This document shows, one piece after another, positions 1 through 7,176 of a stretch of 12,833 nt of DNA. The translations under genes were made by a program, and so were the position numbers. The DNA is from an uncultured Oscillospiraceae bacterium (GTDB lineage Bacteria; Bacillota_A; Clostridia; Oscillospirales; Oscillospiraceae). How positions within the stretch are numbered: the stretch's first letter is position 1; the number at the start of each line of letters is the position of its first letter. The stretch lies in NCBI GenBank assembly GCA_947631675.1, contig CANRMG010000037.1, positions 1 to 12,833 on the forward strand. Reading direction: 5' to 3'. The notes beneath the pieces are model-generated. The model saw only the letters and a list, made by a program, of their open reading frames with translations, made no database searches and was not told the DNA's origin.

Positions 1-674
1 GCCGCCTCCCGCAGCTTCTCGCTGTTGCGCAGCAGCTGGCTCCTCTCCTCCAGCTCCGGCTCCTCGCCGGCCTTCAGCTCGGCCTTTTCCAGCTCTTGGA
101 CCCGGTAGGCCAGGCTCTCCGCCAGCCTACGGCGGGAATCGTCGTCCATGGTGAGCCGCCCGATCTCACGCTCGTTGGCAAGATAGGCATCATAGGCGGT
201 CTTATAGGCGGCCAGTTCCTTCCCGTCGCCGGCGAAGGCGTCCAGGTAGTCGATGTGGCGGCTCTCATCCAGAAGCTGACGGCCATCGTTCTGGCCGTGG
301 ATATCCACCAGCATCGCGCCAAGGCTGCGCAGCTGGCTCACCGCCATGGGCACGCCGTTGACCCGGCAGGCGCCCTTTCCGTCTGCGGTGACAGTGCGCT
401 GGACGACGAGCGTGCCGTCCTCGGGCTCCACGCCGTTCTCGGCGCACCAACCCAAAGCGGCGTCCGCGTCGAACACCGCCGCCGCCAGGCACTTATCCGC
501 CCCGGAGCGCACCAGCTCCCGGCTGGTACGGCCTCCCGTGACGGCGTACAGCGCGTCGATGACGATGGATTTGCCGGCGCCGGTCTCGCCGGTCAGCACG
601 TTCAGTCCCTCCCGGAACTGCACGTCCGCCCGCTCCACCACCGCGATATTCTCGATGTGGAGGCTTCTGAGCAT
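1..674 (-). CDS. recN: RecN DNA repair ATPase, N-terminal part (runs off window)
   Basis: RecN is an SMC-like ATPase that acts at DNA double-strand breaks in recombinational repair. I read 224 codons from the ATG at 674-672; the frame stays open to base 3, so the C-terminal part, including Walker B, lies outside the window. The start MLRSLHIENIAVVE is typical of the family. Walker A (GETGAGKS) falls at residues 29-36, followed by SIVIDAL. The segment LVDIHGQND matches the conserved IHGQ motif of RecN. After about residue 150 the sequence becomes rich in Glu, Leu and Arg, as expected for the start of the coiled coil. The gene starts 12 nt after the argR stop, behind a G-rich stretch (GGGGCGGGGGAG) that must serve as ribosome binding site. 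It is the last visible gene of the dxs operon. The argR-recN order is common in Firmicutes. Confidence 0.96.
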   Translation of the reverse strand, partial: MLRSLHIENIAVVERADVQFREGLNVLTGETGAGKSIVIDALYAVTGGRTSRELVRSGADKCLAAAVFDADAALGWCAENGVEPEDGTLVVQRTVTADGKGACRVNGVPMAVSQLRSLGAMLVDIHGQNDGRQLLDESRHIDYLDAFAGDGKELAAYKTAYDAYLANEREIGRLTMDDDSRRRLAESLAYRVQELEKAELKAGEEPELEERSQLLRNSEKLREA

Positions 675-686
675 CTCCCCCGCCCC

Positions 687-1142
687 TTACCGCTTGTAGG
701 CCCGGCGCAGCTGGGCGCACAGCCTCTCCGCCGAGGAGGCGTTGCGCAGCACGATGATGGCCGTGTCGTCGCCGGCCACGGAGCCCAGGATGGTGTCGTC
801 GCCCATGGCGTCGATGGACGAGCATACGGCGCTGGCAAGGCCGGGAAGGGTCTTTATCACCACCGTGTGCAGGGCGTGGTCAAAGCTCAGGCAGCTCTCC
901 CGGAAGATCTCCTCCAGCCGCCGGGTGGCCTCGTTGGACTCGTCCTGCTCCGCCTGGGCATAGCGGTATCGGCCCTCGGGGCCGATCTCCTTGACCAGGC
1001 GCAGCTCCTTGATGTCCCGGGACACGGTGGCCTGGGTGCTCTTCACGCCCCGGGCCTGCAGGGCCTGGAGCATCTGGCCCTGGGTCTCGATATCCTCCTC
1101 CGCGATGATGTCCAGGATCACGCTCTGTCTCGATGTCTTCAT
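687..1142 (-). CDS. argR: Arginine repressor ArgR/AhrC
   Basis: This is a 151-residue transcription factor, the usual length for ArgR. In the family, arginine-bound hexamers repress arginine biosynthesis genes and may activate catabolism. The N-terminal winged helix-turn-helix contains QATVSRDIKELRLVK (about residues 37-51), the DNA-recognition signature. The C-terminal oligomerisation and arginine-binding domain shows VVIKTLPGLASAV (94-106) and GSVAGDDTAIIVL (120-132), whose GDDT is the conserved ligand-binding stretch. The ATG overlaps the nadK stop by four bases (ATGA), and a GGGGGAG sequence sits a few bases upstream, which indicates translational coupling. recN follows 12 nt after the TAA. 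No convincing ARG box is visible upstream of the dxs operon, so autoregulation is not shown by this sequence. Confidence 0.97.
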   Translation of the reverse strand: MKTSRQSVILDIIAEEDIETQGQMLQALQARGVKSTQATVSRDIKELRLVKEIGPEGRYRYAQAEQDESNEATRRLEEIFRESCLSFDHALHTVVIKTLPGLASAVCSSIDAMGDDTILGSVAGDDTAIIVLRNASSAERLCAQLRRAYKR

Positions 1143-1993
1143 GCTCTCTCCCCCAATTTCTCAAATGCCGTCTCATAAAAGCTCCTGGTCCCCAGATCGG
1201 CCACGAGCAGTTTGTACTTCGATCGTCTCACCACGACCTGATCCCCGTCGGTCAGATCGATGAGCCCCCGGCCGTCCACGCTCAGCACGCACCGGCGCCC
1301 CTCGCTCACATCCTCGGGAAGGACCGTGACGGTCCGCTCCGGCCCCAGCACGAAGCTGCGGGCCGCCAGCATATGGGCGCATACCGGCGTGAGGATGATG
1401 GCCTCCGCCCCCGGCTCCACCAGGGGCCCGCCAGCCGCCATGGAGTAGGCGGTGGAGCCCGTGGGCGAGGATACGATCACCCCGTCCCCGGAGAAGGTCA
1501 GTATCCGGTCCCCGTCCCCCTTGGCGGTCAGGTGGATGTTCTGCACGATGCCGGAGATGACCGCGTCGTTGAGGGCCGTGTCGGAGAACACGCTCTTGCC
1601 GTCCCGGCGTATCTCCACGTCCAGCATCATCCGGGGCACAGGGCGGAAATCGCCCGCCGCGGCCTTTTTCAAAAGGTCGGTGTTGTCCCGGTCCAGCTCT
1701 GTGAGAAAGCCGGTGTGGCCCAGGTTCACCCCCACCAGGGGCGCGTCGTGGACCATCACCTGGGGCGCGATGCGAAGGATGGTCCCGTCGCCGCCCAATG
1801 TCACCAGCAGGTCCGCCCCCTCCAGGGCCCGGTCCAGCTCCTCGGTGGGAAAGGGCGGCCGGGTCTCCGGCTCGCCGCAGACGGGGCTCACCGCCACCTG
1901 GCAGCCCTCCGCCTCCAGCATGGTCTTCACCGCCGCCGTGCAGGAGAAGTCCCCGTCCCGCTGGACGTTGGTACAAAGCACGATCTTCTTCAT
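1139..1993 (-). CDS. nadK: NAD kinase
   Basis: This 284-residue cytoplasmic enzyme phosphorylates NAD at the adenosine 2'-hydroxyl to make NADP. The sequence carries the family landmarks in order: GGDGT at 67-71 (nucleotide/phosphate site), [10 protein letters not shown] at 90-99, and the glycine-rich [16 protein letters not shown] at 175-190. The motif usually written NE (binding the NAD ribose) reads ND at 142-143 (LNDAVISG), a conservative change. The start codon overlaps the tlyA stop by four bases (ATGA), and the ribosome binding site GGGGAG lies inside the tlyA end. The gene in turn overlaps argR by four bases. A nadK gene between tlyA and argR is a familiar clostridial arrangement, and the assignment is firm. 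Confidence 0.97.
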   Translation of the reverse strand: MKKIVLCTNVQRDGDFSCTAAVKTMLEAEGCQVAVSPVCGEPETRPPFPTEELDRALEGADLLVTLGGDGTILRIAPQVMVHDAPLVGVNLGHTGFLTELDRDNTDLLKKAAAGDFRPVPRMMLDVEIRRDGKSVFSDTALNDAVISGIVQNIHLTAKGDGDRILTFSGDGVIVSSPTGSTAYSMAAGGPLVEPGAEAIILTPVCAHMLAARSFVLGPERTVTVLPEDVSEGRRCVLSVDGRGLIDLTDGDQVVVRRSKYKLLVADLGTRSFYETAFEKLGERA

Positions 1994-2802
1994 CCGCCGC
2001 TCCCCTTTCCGTCCAGGGCCTGGTGGGACGCCTCCACCACCCCGGCGAAGTCCGGCTCTATGGCCGGGCCGGTCAGTCCCAGCCAGGCCAGATATTCTAT
2101 ATTCCCCTCCGGGCCCCGCACCGGGGAAAAGGTCAGGCCCCGCAGGGAAAAACCCATCTCGCCGGCATTGGCCGCGAAGCCCTCCAGCACCTCCCGGTGC
2201 ACGGCCGGGTCCCGGACCACGCCCTTTTTGCCAACCTTCTCCCGGCCGGCCTCGAACTGGGGCTTCACAAGGCATATGACCTGCCCCTCGTCCGTCAGCA
2301 GGCTCTTCACCGCCGGCAGCACCAGGCCTAGGGATATGAAGGACATATCCATCACTGCCAGGTCCATGGGACCGGGGAACATATCTGCCGTCAGGTTCCG
2401 GGCGTTGGTGCGCTCCATCACCGTGACCCGCTCGTCGCTTCTGAGGCTCCAGGCCAGCTGGCCGTAGCCCACGTCCACGGCGTACACGTGCGCCGCGCCC
2501 CGCTGCAAAAGGCAGTCTGTAAAGCCCCCCGTAGAGGCCCCGCAGTCCACGCATATGAGCCCCGCCGGGTCCACGCCGAAGGTGTCCAGGGCCTTTTCCA
2601 GCTTCAGGCCGCCCCGGCTCACGTAGGGCAGCTTTCCGCCCTTCACCTGGATATCCGCGTCGTCCGCAACGGCGGCGCCGGCCTTCGTCTGCTTTTCGCC
2701 GTTCACATAGACGCTCCCGGCCATGATAAGGGCCTTGGCCCGCTCCCGGCTCTCCGCCAGGCCCAGGTCGAACACCCGCTGATCAAGCCTCGTCTTTCCC
2801 AT
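1990..2802 (-). CDS. tlyA: TlyA-family S4-domain rRNA 2'-O-methyltransferase
   Basis: The product is 270 aa. Known TlyA proteins methylate ribose 2'-hydroxyls in 16S/23S rRNA; some homologues are annotated as hemolysins, a label not needed here. Residues about 4-60 form the S4 RNA-binding domain ([25 protein letters not shown]). The FtsJ/RrmJ-like methyltransferase follows. Its SAM-binding motif I is [15 protein letters not shown] (85-99), and K69, D154 (in MDMSF), K180 (in LVKPQFE) and E236 (in GNIEYL) fit the catalytic K-D-K-E tetrad. I chose the ATG at 2802-2800 because MGKTRLDQ begins the S4 domain and a GGAG lies seven bases upstream; the frame is open further upstream but only as an out-of-frame read of dxs. 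The gene overlaps the end of dxs by 20 nt and the start of nadK by 4 nt. Confidence 0.96.
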   Translation of the reverse strand: MGKTRLDQRVFDLGLAESRERAKALIMAGSVYVNGEKQTKAGAAVADDADIQVKGGKLPYVSRGGLKLEKALDTFGVDPAGLICVDCGASTGGFTDCLLQRGAAHVYAVDVGYGQLAWSLRSDERVTVMERTNARNLTADMFPGPMDLAVMDMSFISLGLVLPAVKSLLTDEGQVICLVKPQFEAGREKVGKKGVVRDPAVHREVLEGFAANAGEMGFSLRGLTFSPVRGPEGNIEYLAWLGLTGPAIEPDFAGVVEASHQALDGKGSGG

Positions 2803-4636
2803 GCAGCATCTCCAAAACGGCCTCGCAGAGAGAGCCGCTGTCCAATCCCATATCCCGGCGCAGGATGGCCGGATCTCCGTGCTCCAGTATGCCATCGCCC
2901 AGGTTCACCAACCGGGCCGCCCGCAGGGCGACGCCCGCCCGCTCCGCCGCGGCCAGAAGCCTTTCGCCCACGCATCCGGCGGCGCAGGCCTCCTCTGCCA
3001 CGATGAGCGCCCCGGTCCGGCGCACAGACGCCAGCACTGGCTCCGTGTCCAGAGGCGAGAGCACGTTTATCTTCAACACCTCGGCGTTTACGCCCTCGCT
3101 CTGCAGCATCCGGGCAGCCATGATCGCCTCGTTGATCTCCGTGCCGTAGGTCACAATGGTCACATCTGTGCCGGTCCTCACCGCGCTCACCGTCTCTCCG
3201 GCGGTATCGGCCTTCCAAAGGCCCTCCCCGCCCCGGGGATAGCGCACCGCCACAGGGCCCGTATCCTCCAGCACCGCCCGGCGGAGCATGCTCCGCATCT
3301 CCGCGAAGCTGGCGGGAGCGTATATCCTCATGCCCGGCACGCTGGAGAGGTACGCCACGTCATAAGCGCCCTGGTGGGTCTGGCCGTCCTTGCCCACGAT
3401 GCCTGCCCGGTCCACGGCCAGCACCACGTGCAGGCCCATGAGGGACACGTCGTGGATGAGCATATCATAGCACCGCTGCAGGAAGGTAGAGTACACCGCG
3501 AACACGGGCTTCAGCCCCTGGGCAGCCATGCCCGCCGCCATGGCGCAGGCGTGTTCCTCCGCGATGCCCACGTCGAAGAACCGGTCTGGCCAGGCCTCCT
3601 GGAAGCCGATGAGGCCGGTGCCCTCCTTCATGGCGGCGGTGATGGCCACCACCGTGGGGTCCTCCCCCGCTATCTCCGTCAGGGTCCGGCCGAACACGGA
3701 AGAGAAATCCTCCCCCGTATATTTGGGCACGCCGCTCTTCACGTCGAAGGCTCCCACGCCGTGAAATGCTTCCGGGGCCTGCTCCGCGGGGGCATAGCCC
3801 CGCCCCTTCTGGGTGATCACGTGGACAAGCACCGGGGAACCGTATTCCTTGGCCCAGCGGATGGCGTTCTCCACCTTGCGGATGTCGTGGCCGTTGATGG
3901 GGCCGATGTACTCGAAGCCCAGGTTGTCGAAGATGTTCTCCGGGATGATCCGCTCCTTCAGCCAGCTCTTCATGGCCCCCAGCGCCGGCATCACGCCGGG
4001 TATCCTGGGCAGGAAGGAGCTCCTGTACCACTTTTTGAACTTGATGTATTCCACCCGGGTGCGCATGCGCCCCAGCATATCCGCCAGACCGCCCACGCCC
4101 TCGTTGATACTCATGCCGTTGTCGTTGAGGATGACCACCAGCGGCTCGCCGCTGTGGCCGGCGTCGGACAGGCCCTCGAAGGCCATGCCCCCGTTCAGGG
4201 CCCCATCGCCGATGAGGGCTGCCACGTCGTAGTCCTCCCCCCTGGCCGTCCGGGCCCGGGCCATGCCCAGCGCCACGGATATGGAGTTGGAGGCATGGCC
4301 GGCGATGAAGGCGTCATGGACGGACTCATAGGGCTTGGGGAAGCCAGAAAGGCCCCCCTTCTCCCGCAGGGTGGAAAAGTCCTTCCGGCCGGTGAGCAGC
4401 TTGTGGGTATAGCACTGGTGGCCCACATCGAACACCAGCCGGTCCCGGCTGGTATCATAGACCCGGTGCAGAGCCACGGTGAGCTCCACCGCCCCCAGGT
4501 TGGAGGCCAGGTGTCCCCCATGCTTTGAAAGGGACGTCACCAAATATTCTCTTATTTCCCCGCAAAGCGTGTCCAGGGCCTCCGGGGGGAGGGCCTTCAC
4601 GTCGGCGGGAGATCGTATAGTATCCAGCAGTCCCAT
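2783..4636 (-). CDS. dxs: 1-deoxy-D-xylulose-5-phosphate synthase
   Basis: Dxs condenses pyruvate and glyceraldehyde 3-phosphate in a thiamine diphosphate-dependent reaction, the first step of the MEP isoprenoid pathway; DXP also feeds thiamine and pyridoxal synthesis. The 617-residue length is normal. Visible landmarks are [11 protein letters not shown] (38-48), the ThDP/Mg motif from [12 protein letters not shown] to ILNDN (143-173), the catalytic glutamate in [10 protein letters not shown] (E360), and [15 protein letters not shown] (409-423). The C-terminal transketolase-like domain is complete. I prefer the ATG at 4636 because an AGGA lies seven bases before it; an in-frame GTG at 4642 would be only one base from that site. 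A separate promoter lies upstream (4684-4712). Dxs normally follows ispA directly, but here two surface-protein genes lie between them. The 3' end overlaps tlyA by 20 nt. Confidence 0.97.
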   Translation of the reverse strand: MGLLDTIRSPADVKALPPEALDTLCGEIREYLVTSLSKHGGHLASNLGAVELTVALHRVYDTSRDRLVFDVGHQCYTHKLLTGRKDFSTLREKGGLSGFPKPYESVHDAFIAGHASNSISVALGMARARTARGEDYDVAALIGDGALNGGMAFEGLSDAGHSGEPLVVILNDNGMSINEGVGGLADMLGRMRTRVEYIKFKKWYRSSFLPRIPGVMPALGAMKSWLKERIIPENIFDNLGFEYIGPINGHDIRKVENAIRWAKEYGSPVLVHVITQKGRGYAPAEQAPEAFHGVGAFDVKSGVPKYTGEDFSSVFGRTLTEIAGEDPTVVAITAAMKEGTGLIGFQEAWPDRFFDVGIAEEHACAMAAGMAAQGLKPVFAVYSTFLQRCYDMLIHDVSLMGLHVVLAVDRAGIVGKDGQTHQGAYDVAYLSSVPGMRIYAPASFAEMRSMLRRAVLEDTGPVAVRYPRGGEGLWKADTAGETVSAVRTGTDVTIVTYGTEINEAIMAARMLQSEGVNAEVLKINVLSPLDTEPVLASVRRTGALIVAEEACAAGCVGERLLAAAERAGVALRAARLVNLGDGILEHGDPAILRRDMGLDSGSLCEAVLEMLHGKDEA

Positions 4637-4643
4637 GGGCACA

Positions 4644-4647
4644 TCCT
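4644..4647 (-). promoter_or_regulatory. Ribosome binding site deciding the dxs start
   Basis: AGGA on the minus strand lies seven bases before the ATG at 4636-4634 but only one base before the in-frame GTG at 4642-4640. This favours the ATG and a 617-residue Dxs. The core is only four bases, so the site is moderate in strength. Confidence 0.6.
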
Positions 4648-4683
4648 GTCTTTTACCGGAATCGCGCTGTTCGCAGGTTTATT

Positions 4684-4712
4684 ATCATAGCAAATCGGTT
4701 TTGATTTTTCAA
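4684..4712 (-). promoter_or_regulatory. Sigma-70-type promoter for dxs-tlyA-nadK-argR-recN
   Basis: On the minus strand, -35 TTGAAA (4707-4712) and -10 TATGAT (4684-4689) are separated by exactly 17 bases. Each hexamer matches consensus at five of six positions. The site lies in an AT-rich island about 50 nt before the dxs start and just after the terminator of the preceding gene, so dxs appears to head its own operon. The promoter is predicted from sequence only. Confidence 0.8.
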
Positions 4713-4729
4713 GGCCGATCCTGTATATT

Positions 4730-4745
4730 TTCATTACAAAATGAA
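4730..4745. promoter_or_regulatory. Small palindrome upstream of the dxs promoter
   Basis: A perfect 6-bp inverted repeat, TTCATT-ACAA-AATGAA, sits 17 bases upstream of the dxs -35 box. The position would suit an activator or repressor site, but the palindrome is short and in AT-rich DNA, so chance is possible. It does not match an ARG box well. Confidence 0.25.
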
Positions 4746-4759
4746 TAATATCCGTAACC

Positions 4760-4789
4760 AAAAAGACAGGAGGGCCCGAAGGTCCTCCT
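4760..4789 (-). terminator. Intrinsic terminator after the second LRR gene
   Basis: On the minus strand, arms AGGAGGACC and GGCCCTCCT (one G-T pair) enclose a TTCG tetraloop (4768-4789), followed by GTC and TTTTT (4764-4760). A nine-pair GC-rich stem, a UUCG loop and a U-tract make this a strong Rho-independent terminator. It ends the transcript of the gene at 4924-6951 after the 92-bp element and insulates the dxs promoter. Confidence 0.9.
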
Positions 4790-4825
4790 AACTTTCGTAT
4801 TTGTATGTTGTATCTGTTCACGCCT

Positions 4826-4917
4826 ACCCGACGGGCGGCGAGAACCGGCAGTGCCCCGCACGCGGTTGGTGAGCTTTGCGAACTTTAGCGGGACGGGCCC
4901 TGTCGGGCGAGGCCGCC
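4826..4917 (+). repeat. 92-bp structured element, copy A (inverted relative to copy B)
   Basis: This stretch matches the reverse complement of 7081-7172 at 89 of 92 positions by hand alignment, with no gaps. It lies 6 nt beyond the stop codon of the second LRR gene and before its terminator. Its ends can pair: CCCGAC-GGGC (4827-4836) with GCCC-T-GTCGGG (4897-4907), a 10-bp stem with one bulged T. Inside is a second hairpin: AACCG pairs with CGGTT, and within it GTGC with GCAC around CCC. There is no transposase and no clear target-site duplication. It resembles a small dispersed element (MITE- or REP-like) or a structured 3' untranslated region; which of these cannot be settled from one window. 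Confidence 0.85.
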
Positions 4918-4923
4918 CTGGTA

Positions 4924-6951
4924 TCAGCCCCTGTGCACCAGTCCGTCGCCCCAGAGGCCGGTGGCGGCGTTATAATTGCCCCAGGCCGTGGTGTAGGTGC
5001 ACAGGCCCTGAGAGCCGTACTTGGGGCTGAAATAGCCCGTGCCGGCAGAGGTATAGGTCCACTGCCAGCCGGAGAGCATCTTGCCGATCTCGCCGTTGGC
5101 ATCGGTGGTCTGGAGCATGTACCAGCCCTTGCCGCCCTTCAGATCGTCCAGGTACTGGAATCCGGTAAGCAGCTTGCCCGTGGCGTCGGCATAGTACCAG
5201 TTATTGGCCCACTTGCTGGCGCCGTCGGCGAAGCCCACCCAATAATCGCCCTTGCGCACATAGTCCTTGAAGTAGTAATAGTCCCCCGTCTCCGGCACAT
5301 ACCGCCAGCCGGTGCCGCCCGCCGGCGGCTGGATGGCGGCGGGTCCATCGGGCACGTCGGGCTCTTCCACCTCGCCGGACCACCCCACGGCGTAGCGCAC
5401 GCCCATATCGGCGGCATACTGCCGGGCGGTGCCCGACCCGTTCCCGTAGACGGTCACCGTATCGAACAGCTCGTCCTCCCCATAGGTGAACGTTGCGCCG
5501 TTGATGACCAGGTCCTTCAGCCCACGGCATTCGGCAAAGGCGTACTCGCCGACGGTGGTGACCGTAGACGGGACGACGGCCGTGGACAGGTTCACGCACG
5601 CCCGGAAGCAGCCGGCGCCGATGGTCCTGACGCCCTCGGGGATATTCACGACGGTAAGGGCGCTGCACCCAAAGAACGTCCTGTCCCCCAGGGCCGTAAC
5701 GGTGGCGGGAATGGACACGCGCATAAGGCTGGCGCAGCTCAAAAACGCCTCGCTGCCGATCGTCGTCACGCCGGAGGAGATGGTCACCTTCCGCACGCCG
5801 GAGGACATAAAGGCGCGCTCACCGATGGTACGGACACTGGCGGGGATGGTCACGGCCGTGACGTCTGTGCGGTCTGCAAAGGCATACGCGCCGATCTCCG
5901 TCACGGTGGACGGGATGGTCACGCTGCCGCCGGCGCCCTGATAGGTCTTCAGAACGCCGTTCTCGATGACGAAACTGCCCCTGGCCCTGCCCCAGGGGGT
6001 GTTGTTGAAGGCGGTGCCATCCACCTCAGTGGAGGCTCCGGCTATGGTCACACTGGAAAGGGACGTGCAGTCGGCGAAGGCGTTTCCGCCCACAGTCTGT
6101 ACCGAGGCGGGGATAGTCACGCTCTTCAGGGATGTACAGCCCTCGAATGTGCTGTTGCCGATCTTCGTAACAGTATTGGGGATGGTGATGCTGCTCAGCT
6201 TGGCGCAGCCCTCGAAGGCGCTGTCGCTGATGAACTCAACGGGGCCGGGAATGGTCACCGACGCGAGGTTTTGGCACTTGGCGAACAGGCGCGGCTGGAT
6301 GGCGGGCAAGCTGGAGGAGAGCTTGGCATAGGACAGCGCATAGCAGTAGGCGAACGCGCCGTTGCTTATACTGGTCACGGTATCCGGGACCGTGATGCTC
6401 CCCAGCGTCAGGCACTCCGTAAAGGCGCGGGCGCCGATCGTCGTCAGGCCGCTGGGCAGACTGACGGACTTGAGGGCCCGGCACTGCTCAAAGGCCCCCT
6501 CGCCGATGGACTTCACCGTAGACGGGATGGTGACGCTGCTCAGCCTGGTGCACCGGGAAAAGGCGTAGGCCCCGATCGACGTGACGCCGCTGTTGATGAT
6601 AACGGCGGTGATGGGCTGACCGTTCCACGGAGCGCATACTATGCTGTCGCCGGCGCTGTAATCACGCATCGTGCCGCTGCCGCTGATGGTGAGCACGCCG
6701 CCGGTCAGGTCCCAGGTGACGTTCGCCCCGCAGGTACCGGAGGATACGGCCATGGGCTCGTCCGGCGCCGCGGGAAGCGCTGCGACTTCCTCCGGCAGTT
6801 CAGCCGCGGCAGGCTCCGGCACTTCCGGCGCGGCCTCCTCCGCCTCCACAGGCAGCGGCGCGGCAGGCTCCGTAAGCTCCGCCGCCGCAGCGGGAACAGA
6901 GAGCCCCAGGGCCAGGGTGATCGACAATATAAGGGACAGCCATCTTTTCAT
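4924..6951 (-). CDS. Secreted BspA-type leucine-rich repeat protein (675 aa)
   Basis: This is a predicted extracellular protein. Residues 1-24 form a signal peptide (MKRWLSLILSITLALGLSVP then AAAA). An Ala/Glu/Pro-rich acidic linker follows (about 25-66), then a small domain with SSGTCGANVTW and LTISGSGTM (70-95). About 15 repeats of 23 residues of the BspA/LRR_5 type fill 123-487 (pattern V..IG..AF..C..L.SVTIP). One repeat is broken by an NTPW-containing island near 317-343. The C-terminal 134 residues (542-675) are an aromatic-rich module related to cell-wall-binding repeats, 87% identical to the end of the neighbouring paralogue. Unlike that paralogue, it has no additional wall-binding repeats. 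The ATG at 6951 is chosen because it begins the signal peptide and follows AAAGG by six bases; the frame extends 24 codons upstream without a plausible start. It has its own promoter and terminator. The ligand and function are unknown; adhesion is an inference from the family. Confidence 0.93.
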   Translation of the reverse strand: MKRWLSLILSITLALGLSVPAAAAELTEPAAPLPVEAEEAAPEVPEPAAAELPEEVAALPAAPDEPMAVSSGTCGANVTWDLTGGVLTISGSGTMRDYSAGDSIVCAPWNGQPITAVIINSGVTSIGAYAFSRCTRLSSVTIPSTVKSIGEGAFEQCRALKSVSLPSGLTTIGARAFTECLTLGSITVPDTVTSISNGAFAYCYALSYAKLSSSLPAIQPRLFAKCQNLASVTIPGPVEFISDSAFEGCAKLSSITIPNTVTKIGNSTFEGCTSLKSVTIPASVQTVGGNAFADCTSLSSVTIAGASTEVDGTAFNNTPWGRARGSFVIENGVLKTYQGAGGSVTIPSTVTEIGAYAFADRTDVTAVTIPASVRTIGERAFMSSGVRKVTISSGVTTIGSEAFLSCASLMRVSIPATVTALGDRTFFGCSALTVVNIPEGVRTIGAGCFRACVNLSTAVVPSTVTTVGEYAFAECRGLKDLVINGATFTYGEDELFDTVTVYGNGSGTARQYAADMGVRYAVGWSGEVEEPDVPDGPAAIQPPAGGTGWRYVPETGDYYYFKDYVRKGDYWVGFADGASKWANNWYYADATGKLLTGFQYLDDLKGGKGWYMLQTTDANGEIGKMLSGWQWTYTSAGTGYFSPKYGSQGLCTYTTAWGNYNAATGLWGDGLVHRG
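4927..5328 (-). repeat. Shared C-terminal coding module, copy 2 (direct repeat of 7180-7581)
   Basis: This segment encodes the last 134 residues of the second LRR protein. It aligns without gaps to the last 134 residues of the first one with 18 differences by hand count; only one of these falls in the first 66 residues. At DNA level the copies differ at many synonymous sites. The module begins PPAGGTGWRYVPETGDYYYF and ends ATGLWGDG..HRG. The Gly-Trp and Tyr-rich pattern suggests degenerate wall-binding repeats, but the last 45 or so residues match no family I recognise. Confidence 0.9.
5491..6585 (-). repeat. Tandem 69-bp coding repeats (LRR array of the 675-aa protein)
   Basis: About 15 diverged units of roughly 69 bp encode 23-residue leucine-rich repeats. 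A recurring plus-strand string, gggatggtcac, marks the SVTIP segments. Such arrays can change length by slippage or unequal recombination, and can exchange with the array at 8245-9273. Confidence 0.85.
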
Positions 6952-6989
6952 CTTCGGCCTTTCCTTTCGCAAAAATATCATGATGTCGT

Positions 6990-7018
6990 ATTGTACACTA
7001 TCCTTTTCCCACGCGCAA
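6990..7018 (-). promoter_or_regulatory. Sigma-70-type promoter for the second LRR gene
   Basis: On the minus strand, -35 TTGCGC (7013-7018) and -10 TACAAT (6990-6995) are 17 bases apart. The -10 box matches consensus at five of six positions and the -35 only at its TTG. It lies about 40 nt upstream of the start at 6951 and directly after the terminator of the preceding gene, which supports independent transcription. Confidence 0.7.
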
Positions 7019-7021
7019 GCC

Positions 7022-7055
7022 AAAAATAATGGCAGCCCCCGGAAGGGAGGCTGCC
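7022..7055 (-). terminator. Intrinsic terminator after the first LRR gene
   Basis: On the minus strand, arms GGCAGCCTCC and GGGGGCTGCC form a 10-bp stem (one G-T pair) around CTTCC (7031-7055), followed by ATTATTTTT. It ends the transcript of the gene at 7177-9675. On the plus strand the same hairpin is followed a few bases later by GTTTTT (7061-7066), so it may also work weakly in the other direction. Confidence 0.85.
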
Positions 7056-7080
7056 GTATCGTTTTTACCGTAGGTACAAA

Positions 7081-7172
7081 GGCGGCCTCGCCCGACAGGG
7101 CCCCTCCCGCTAAAGTTCGCGATGCTCACCAACCGCGTGCGGGGCACTGCCGGTTCTCGCCGCCCGTCGGGT
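7081..7172 (-). repeat. 92-bp structured element, copy B (inverted relative to copy A)
   Basis: This is the second copy of the element at 4826-4917, in the opposite orientation, with three base differences. It begins 4 nt after the stop codon of the first LRR gene and lies before that gene's terminator. All pairing segments described for copy A are unchanged; the differences fall in the right half (GAGCATCGCG versus GAGCTTTGCG, and GGAGGGG versus GGACGGG). Together, the copies bracket the second LRR gene, its promoter and the first gene's terminator. Confidence 0.85.
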
Positions 7173-7176
7173 CAGA

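Noticed and set aside
1990..2802. Hemolysin annotation often given to TlyA
   Set aside because: The S4 domain plus FtsJ-like methyltransferase motifs with the K-D-K-E tetrad support an rRNA methyltransferase; nothing in the sequence indicates a secreted toxin.
4736..4760. ARG-box-like string (AATGAATAAT) upstream of dxs
   Set aside because: Only one half resembles the ArgR operator; the second half (ATCCG) lacks the needed ATTCA. The match is within chance for an AT-rich intergenic stretch.
4820..4923. Insertion sequence or transposon ends
   Set aside because: No transposase or recombinase gene is present between or beside the two 92-bp copies, and the flanking bases show no target-site duplication, so I annotate them only as repeats.
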